Shown in pieces: positions 57,908 to 64,000 of a stretch of DNA of 64,000 nt. Source of the DNA: Teratosphaeria epicoccoides (lineage: Eukaryota > Ascomycota > Dothideomycetes > Mycosphaerellales > Teratosphaeriaceae); contig JADDMT010000096.1 of the NCBI GenBank assembly GCA_021401465.1, positions 47,356 through 111,355 on the forward strand, read 5' to 3'. The notes below the pieces were generated by a model, which was given only the letters and a program-made list of their open reading frames with translations, had not been told where the DNA came from and made no database searches. The position numbers and the translations under genes are program-made. Positions within the stretch are counted from its first letter, which is position 1. Each line of letters starts with the position of its first letter.

Positions 57908-58891
57908 GCAGCTGTCCTTGTAGTTGTCGTGCTAGTCGATTATCTAGCAATTCTTGCTGTAGTAGGCTACTACCTGACATAGGCACATCTTAAGCGGGCT
58001 GTCGATGCTACAATTAGCGCATTAAGCGACTATGCTAGCTATTGTCTCGAATAGTAAGATAGAGGGTTGATTAATGTTACTACTACTTATGTATATTAGG
58101 CAAGTCTTCGAAGTTAGTTAATGTAATTAGTAAAGAGTTAAAGTAGAAGAGTAGTAGTAGATATAGATATCTCTTGCTACCGAGTGCACATGCTACCGCC
58201 TAGCTAGCGCACATGAGGCCCTCGTAACTGCCGTCTAGATCAGTTAGCTGCTACGTGCTACTATGTGCTACATGTAGGTAGTTATCGCTCTTAACAAAGA
58301 AGTAGCAAACATGGCGACATCTATCCTATGCAGCTATGTCTGCTAAGTGTACATGCCGCTATCGAGCTAGCGTCAGTGTAACTGTGTCGCGGTTGCTACT
58401 ATTCCTAATGCCTCCGTATAGTAGTAGATAAGGTCTATAGGTCGTAACTACGAGGATCATTTTTTACTGCCTTTTAAGGCAGAATCGCCTGATATCGTGC
58501 CTTCTTCATTTAGTCATGTGCCTAGGCAGCAGTGTGTGATATTTAACCGAATCTGTGACAGTGTTACGTGCCTTCTGTTTCTAGCCATTTTTCAGGTAGT
58601 AGTGTTATGTGCCTTCCATTTCTGGTCATTTTTCAGGCAGAAGCTAATAATGTGACGATGTAACGTGTGCGGTTAGCAACTATATAGAGCACATGACCTA
58701 TAGCTGCTAAAATACAAAAGAAGCTTAGTACTCTAAACTTCTTTCTTTTAAACAACTACCTTATCTAGTACTCGGCTTCTTCTTTAGCATCTATACAGAT
58801 ACTAGCACACTAAGAACACTACAGCATGTAAGCATTGTATGCTCGTATAACGAGACTATAAACTGACGCGCTAGTAGAATCCAAACCTACT
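57908..58891. repeat. Right arm of the inverted repeat, T3 copy 2 upstream region
   Basis: Inverted copy of 55297-56280, beginning GCAGCTGTCC. Contains the CTGCCTT-TT-AAGGCAG hairpin near 58470 and the two tandem units 58558-58641. Leads directly into T3. Confidence 0.75.
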
Positions 58892-59068
58892 ATGTCGACG
58901 AATCCGACCCTAGACCTAGAGCTAGCGATTAGTGTAGGTTCTAAGCACGCCGAGTTTGTAGCCGACTATGTCCGCGATACTGTCTAGGCATTAGAAGCCG
59001 CCATTGCGCTACAGAAGGCATATCCGGACTTCGATGCCTACGAGGATCTCGTTAACTATGCCCCTTAG
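58892..59068 (+). pseudogene. T3 copy 2, start only, cut by C2
   Basis: MSTNPTLDLELAISVGSKHA, open to the C2 insertion after GCCCCTTAG. The least mutated T3 start. The rest presumably continues beyond the window. Confidence 0.72.
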
Positions 59069-59564
59069 TGTCATAAGGGTAGGTGCCGATAGCAGGAAGG
59101 TGACTAGGTGTTAGACTCGGGAGCTATGAAGAATATCGACAATAGCAGTTAACCTTGTAACTGACTCTCCTCTAAGCAAGAGAGGATTTCATTAAGATTA
59201 AGATTAAGCACGAAGCTCCTAACTGCCTGTCCTAAAGCTATCCCTATATTCTAGAGAGCGACAGAGCAGCTCTGTTAGATCTGTCGATAGACCCGACAGA
59301 TCTATGTCTATAGATCTATGGACTAACCCTACAGATCTAAGGGTCTGTCATCCTGTGACAGATCCCTTCTTCCTTGCAAGCCTATAGATCTGTAGACTAA
59401 CCCTATAGATCCGGGGATCTGTCCTCACGTGACAGATCCTTTCTTCTATGACCGTGCCTATGACTCATAGTACTCCTATGATAGTACTATGACTCATAGC
59501 ACTTAGGACCTACATGATCCTATATCCTATAGTACTCCGGACAGTACTCCTGACACTTATGACA
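59069..59564 (-). repeat. 3' LTR of C2 (R2)
   Basis: 496 bp, TGTCATAAG...CTTATGACA, two minisatellite units near 59305 and 59382. Polypurine tract follows at 59565. Confidence 0.92.
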
Positions 59565-59643
59565 CTATCCCCCTCTTAGCCTAGCTCGTCCCTAAGCTAC
59601 CTTATTAGTATGGGGTTTCTCTTGTTTCTTCTTTTAAACTGTG

Positions 59644-60276
59644 ATGTCTTCTCTTTCTACATTACTGCCTTGTGTCATTCTAGACACTGACGCCCCTTTA
59701 ACGCAGAAACGTAAACGCCGCGCGAATCGAATCTATTGTTAGGGCCAGGATAGCATGAAGTCCTACACTCGGTATTAAGAGCTAAAGCTCGTTTGTCAGG
59801 TACACATTTCCTTAGGGAAATGTTCGCAATGTCACTTTAGTAACTGTCGGAGTTACGACGCGAAGGTAACAGAGGTCGAATAGAAGAAGTTAGGCAATTA
59901 GCGGAAAAGACTAATTACTAATCTCGATTATGCGAAGGTAGTCCTAGCCGAGGCTTCGCAGAAGATGCTAGAGGCGCATGCGAAGGAGATGCGTCTTCGA
60001 AAACAGTTAGACGTAGTCGACTAGGAGGTCGAAGATAGTCGCGCTCTCGAGGAGCGCGAGATCAGGGAGGAGGAGGCCGAGGAACAAGCTCTTACGCAGG
60101 CCGGGTTTCTTCTTGACCTAGATCCTTCCGCGGGTCTCGCTCTTAGTCCTACGACATAGAGCGCAATAGAGGGTTTCGCTAACTCCTCATATTAGGGTTT
60201 CCTGGATGGCGTGATAGCCGAGCCGGTCGACAGCGTCCCGCAGGAGTCTAGTCGTGGCTTAGGATCTTCTTCCTAG
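59644..60276 (+). pseudogene. Antisense accessory ORF of R2 (copy in C2), best preserved
   Basis: 211 codons including the final TAG, plus strand, opposite to gag-pol and overlapping its 3' end by 18 bp. Starts MSSLSTLLPCVILDT. A basic patch (QKRKRRANR, residues about 21-29) is followed by a Cys cluster LVCQVHISLGKCSQCHFSNC (about 58-78) with a further Cys in C1, then a strongly charged Ala/Glu/Lys/Arg stretch (about 115-165) predicted as a coiled coil, and a C-terminal Pro/Ser-rich tail. Only five or six RIP stops. The final TAG could itself be a changed CAG, and the frame would then run on to about 60390. Function unknown; nucleic-acid binding or oligomerisation is inference. Confidence 0.72.
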
Positions 60277-63200
60277 GTTCGTTCCTTTCTCGAAACTTCG
60301 TATCTTTTGCTAACAGTTTCGCAGGTGTTCTAGGGGTTCCTAGGTGTTCTCGGTACTCCTATATCCCTCCCATTTTACTAAGTACTCTCGCTGTCTGTCC
60401 CGCTAGCGAGTGTCGATAATCCTTTTGACAGAGTACTCCGGTTCTTCTACTTCAGGGTCGAGTAGTAAGGGTTCTGATTGCAGTGTAGCGTCTAGCGCTG
60501 CTTGTTCTAGCAGAGAGACATAGAACACAGGGTGTATTCTCATCTGCTCGGGTAGCTGTAATTCAAAATTAACTAGTCCTGTCTTAGCCTTGATCCTGAA
60601 TGGTCCTAGTTTTACAGCGTCTAGTCTTTTACTCGGTTTGTCCGATCTGATGTGACGGCAGAGGAGATACACCTTGTCTCCCTCCTTTAGAATTAGTCCC
60701 TTAATTCTCTTACGATTCGCGTACTATGCCATGTTCTGCTAATAGAACTGCAGGTCAAGTCGTGCTTCTGTTTACAGTCGGCGTAGATGTTCTACTCGTC
60801 TAAGTACTACTAGGTTCGGATTACTAGCTAAGACGTCTAGAATGTCTTCTATAGCTGATCCATACGCCATCTGAAATGGCGAGAGTCCTGTCGACTCTGC
60901 CAGCGTACTATTATACGCGAGCTATGCTATTAGCAACAACTCTACCTAGTTGTTCTGGTCCCTATTAACATAGGATCGAAGGTACTATTCTAACGTCTGA
61001 TTTAGGCGTTCTGTCTGTCTATCTGTCTAAGGGTAGAAGGAAGTACTTAATCGATGTTTGACCTAGAATTGTCTTATTAGGGCTCTCTAGAAGTTAGAGG
61101 TAAACACGGATCCTTAATCCGTTACTAGGTCCTGTAGCATGCCGTGTAACGCTACTACCCATTTGATGAAGACATGCGCGATATCTTTAGTCTTGAAGTC
61201 TTCGCGGTAAGGGATAAATTTCCCGAACTTAGTGAATCGGTCGACTACTACCATAATCCCGTCGAAGAGCTCATTAGTAGCGGGTTCTCTCGACTAAGGT
61301 AGTTTAACGATAAAATCCATAGCGAGCGATTCCTATAGCCGTTAAGGTACCTTTAGTAGTCGTAGTAGCCTATACAGTCTATGACGGTCGTGCTTACTTC
61401 GTCGGCAAGTCACACATTAACGGACGTAGTCCTCGATTGCCTTGCTCATCCTAGGGAAGTAATATTCTTGTCAGAGAATTTGCTTCATTTTAGACACTCC
61501 TAGGTGTCCTACCTAAGGTACGTCATGTTAGAGGCGTAGTAGTTCTGATCGTAAAGACGTTAGCACGTATACTAATCCTTGAAACAGAAGGATTCTGTCT
61601 TCGTCTTCCTAATCCTCCTGTCCATCAATGTCGTCATAGACAGCGAGTGTAGTTAGGTCATGGATTAGGGCGTTCTTCAGGTCGTCCTGAAACCTACTAG
61701 TCCATTTGACAGTCGTGGCCGCGAGTCGGTTAACTCCTAGTGTGCTATCGCTATTTTCCTAGAGAACAGCATGTTTCTCCCGCTTCACGCCCTTCATGTA
61801 GTCTGTCTAGCGGCTAAGTGCATCGGCGCGTGCGTTATCGGTCCCCTTGCGATAGACGATCTTACAGTTAAAACTAGAGAGCTCCTCGCTCTACTAAACC
61901 TGTCGTCAGTTTAACTCTTTCGTCGTTGTGAAGTATCGCAAGTTCTCATAGTCTGTGTAGACCGTGACCTAGTGCTTAGAACCTTCTAAGTAGACTCGCC
62001 AGGCCTTATAGGCGTCTACTATAGCTAGAAGTTCTTTGTTGTAGATGTCATAACGAAGTTCCGGTCTAGACAATTTCCTCGAGTAGTAGGCGACTAGCTG
62101 TAGTCGTCTACTCGGTCCTAGTTGACTTAAGCATGCCCCGAGTGCTACGTCAGAGGCATCTGTTTCGACTATGATAGGCTTATCTAGGTCGAACACAAGT
62201 AAGATCGGCTAATCTGTAAATCGTCGCTTGAGTTCCTTAAAGGCATTCCGTTAGGCGTCGTCCTATACGAATAGTGTATCCTTCGTCGTGAGAGTCGTAA
62301 GTAGTGCTGTGATCTTCGAATAGTTTACTACAAATCTCCTGTAGAAGTTAGCGAATCTAAGGAAGGACTATACTTCCTTAACATTAGTCGGCATAGGCTA
62401 CTCTTTTACGACCTAGACTTTCTTAGTGTCTATCTTGATTCTATTCTATGCTACTACGTAGCTAAGGAATTATACTTCCTGCTTATGAAACTCGCTCTTC
62501 TGCGGCTTGACTTTTAGTCAGTAGTCCTAGAGTTTCTGAAGTACCTTGCGTACGTGAGTCCTATGTTCTTCGATCGTCCGGGAATAGACGAGGATGTCGT
62601 CTAGGTATATAACTACAAAGACGTCGACGTACTCTCGTAGCACATTGTTAATACATGCCTACCATGTAGCTAGGGCGTTTGTTAACCTAAATAGCATGAC
62701 TATGTACTCGTAGTGCCTAAACCTAGTTCGGAATGTAGTCTTCTATTCTTCGCCTTCCTTAATTCGAATTCGATTATACGCTCTAGGTATGTCGAACTTC
62801 GAGAACTACATTGCTCCTTGTAGGCGGTCCTGCAATTCCGAGAGCAAAGGAAGCGGATAACTATTCTTTATCGTGATGTCGTTTAATCCACGATAATCTA
62901 CGCAGAGTCGCTAGTCATCTTCCCCCTTAGGCACAAACAGGATCGGATATCTAGCCGGGGACTGCGACTCGCGAATGAAGCCTTTCCGGAGGTTGTCTTC
63001 TAGGTATTTCCGGAGAATCTCTAGTTTCGCCGCTAATAACGGGCGAACTAGTTGCTTCGTTAGTGTCTTGCTCGGGAGTAAGGGTATCCTGTAGTCCTAC
63101 TCCTAGTGTTCTGGCAGAGCTTCTTGGTCAGGTTCTTCCTCGAAAAGAGTAGCGAACTCTTTATACTTATTAGGAACTGTAAATTCGACCCTGACTTCCG

Positions 63201-64000
63201 ATTACGTTGCTTTGACCTATAGGACATGCACTTCCTGTTCTGGATCCTTGATGGCGGCTACTATCTCGCTTGAAGTCATAGCACATATTTCGATCTTGCC
63301 TAGTGCGTCGTGTACTACAGGTAGAGGTATCGGTCTTGAGAGTTCTGGGAACTAGATCCTCTCATTCTTCTAGTCGATATAGGGGTTAGCGTTCCTTAGC
63401 CATGGCAACCCTAGTACTACATCTGAGCCTAGCGACTCCGTGATGTCAAACTAGAGCATCTCTCGGTAGCGTCCTATCCGCAGAGGCATCATCTCGGTCT
63501 CCTCGTTAACTACTCCTTAGTTGTACGTGACTAGCTTTCTATCGATCGCTTATAGCGAGAAAGCATTCGTTTTCGCCTGTAGCTTTATCCTAGCTATCCT
63601 GGCGAACTTGGGCGTCATGAAGATTCTAGTACATCCTGAATCTATTAAGGCCCTAGCTAGCGTCTCGTCAATGTGCAACTATACTCTAAGGTTGTTCGCG
63701 TATCTGGCGCCGATCGCGGCACATCGTTACAGCCCTGTCTAGTCTGTCTGTAGGTCTAATTTCGGCGGACCTCGTCGTTTCCCGAATAACTGTCTTCACG
63801 GACTAGTTCAGGGATCGTGCGGTCTTGGCTTCTTCTGTAAGCGTTACCGTTTTCTGGCCTAAGAGATCGTTCTCGTTCTTGGCCTCGCTGTTCCTGCGCG
63901 TTCCTTGCGTACTCCATCTTTAAATGATAGACTCGGAGTCGTAGCGCTCGTGGAATCTGAATACCTTCGTGGGTTAGGTAGCCTCCCTAGGGCGTGAACT
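60259..64000 (-). pseudogene. gag-pol of C2 (R2), cut by window end
   Basis: Ends at TAA 60259-60261. From the right edge leftward: end of gag, protease region (about 63300-63700), RT with YLDD near 62600, RNase H (61969-62196: ETDASDVALGACLSQLG and YNKELLAIVDAYKA, open), integrase finger with the His kept (GHLGV near 61507, Tyr in C1), integrase core, the open stretch 60403-60672 (GPFRIKAKTGLVNFELQLPE), and a chromodomain with EYLVKWEGYRSTENT (about 60300-60400) that keeps one Trp. One frame throughout (RNase H and C-terminal fragments are in register). Confidence 0.92.

Larger units (their letters stand above)
59069..64000 (-). mobile_element. R2 element C2, Ty3/gypsy chromovirus, cut by window end
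   Basis: Minus strand. 3' LTR 59069-59564, antisense ORF, gag-pol, running off the right edge. Left flank CTTAG (59064-59068) within T3; the uninterrupted site is at about 18803-18816 in T3 copy 1. Its body is not interrupted, so it supplies the empty sites for B and for the inverted solo LTR of C1. Confidence 0.92.

Noticed and set aside
1..64000. Reassigned TAG/TAA codons (alternative genetic code) because stops replace Trp and Gln everywhere
   Set aside because: Two different residues are hit, start codons and His/Cys codons are changed too, and copies differ by C/T and G/A. This is mutation of repeats (RIP), not a code change.

Overview
This window looks like repeat-packed heterochromatin from a filamentous ascomycete (Pezizomycotina) that has suffered repeat-induced point mutation (RIP). 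I found no host gene, tRNA, rRNA or CRISPR array. The evidence for a RIP-competent fungus is that every recognisable reading frame is interrupted by TAG/TAA exactly where Trp (TGG) or Gln (CAG/CAA) belongs, repeat copies differ almost only by C/T and G/A changes, CTAG is strikingly common, a 53-nt fungal-type intron is present, and Ty3/gypsy chromoviruses sit beside a Plavaka-type (CACTA-like) DNA transposon. I would not name a species.

Layout. Three LTR-retrotransposon families, here called R1, R2 and R3, are nested in older DNA-transposon sequence. R1 has 360-bp LTRs: A (1-1950, cut by the window edge), B (3573-11740, complete), D (20547-35807, 5' end missing) and E (24637-32805, complete, inside D), plus one solo LTR. 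R2 has LTRs of about 470-500 bp: C1 (to 18093) and C2 (59069 to the window end), plus two solo LTRs. R3 has 162-bp LTRs: F (38783-45552, complete, plus strand). R1 and R2 elements all lie on the minus strand. Target-site duplications, and uninterrupted copies of the same sites elsewhere in the window, prove most insertions: B in C1 (GTTTC), E in D (GTCAG), F in gene X (ACTAC), solo LTRs at 19734 (CCTCT) and 14343 (TATTG/TATTA). C1 and C2 are themselves inserted in copies of a DNA-element sequence (units Z and T3).

The older layer (18094-20546, 35808-38777, 45553-59068) holds a Plavaka-like transposase remnant (about 50029-53569), two uncharacterised genes near it (X, minus; Y, plus), an uncharacterised spliced gene T3 present three times, and an uncharacterised 1.6-kb unit Z present twice in inverted orientation. 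Two T3 copies face away from each other as arms of a large inverted repeat around one Z unit.

The most interesting signal is in the retrotransposons. R1 carries, in all three copies that cover the region, a 1.5-kb reading frame on the strand opposite gag-pol, with its own TATA box, a Cys-rich N-terminus and a Lys/Arg-rich C-terminus. R2 carries a shorter antisense frame in the equivalent place, with a Cys cluster followed by a predicted coiled coil. R3 has a sense-strand Cys/Arg-rich region after pol. R3 also shows a textbook -1 frameshift signal between gag and pol. All these genes are now dead copies.
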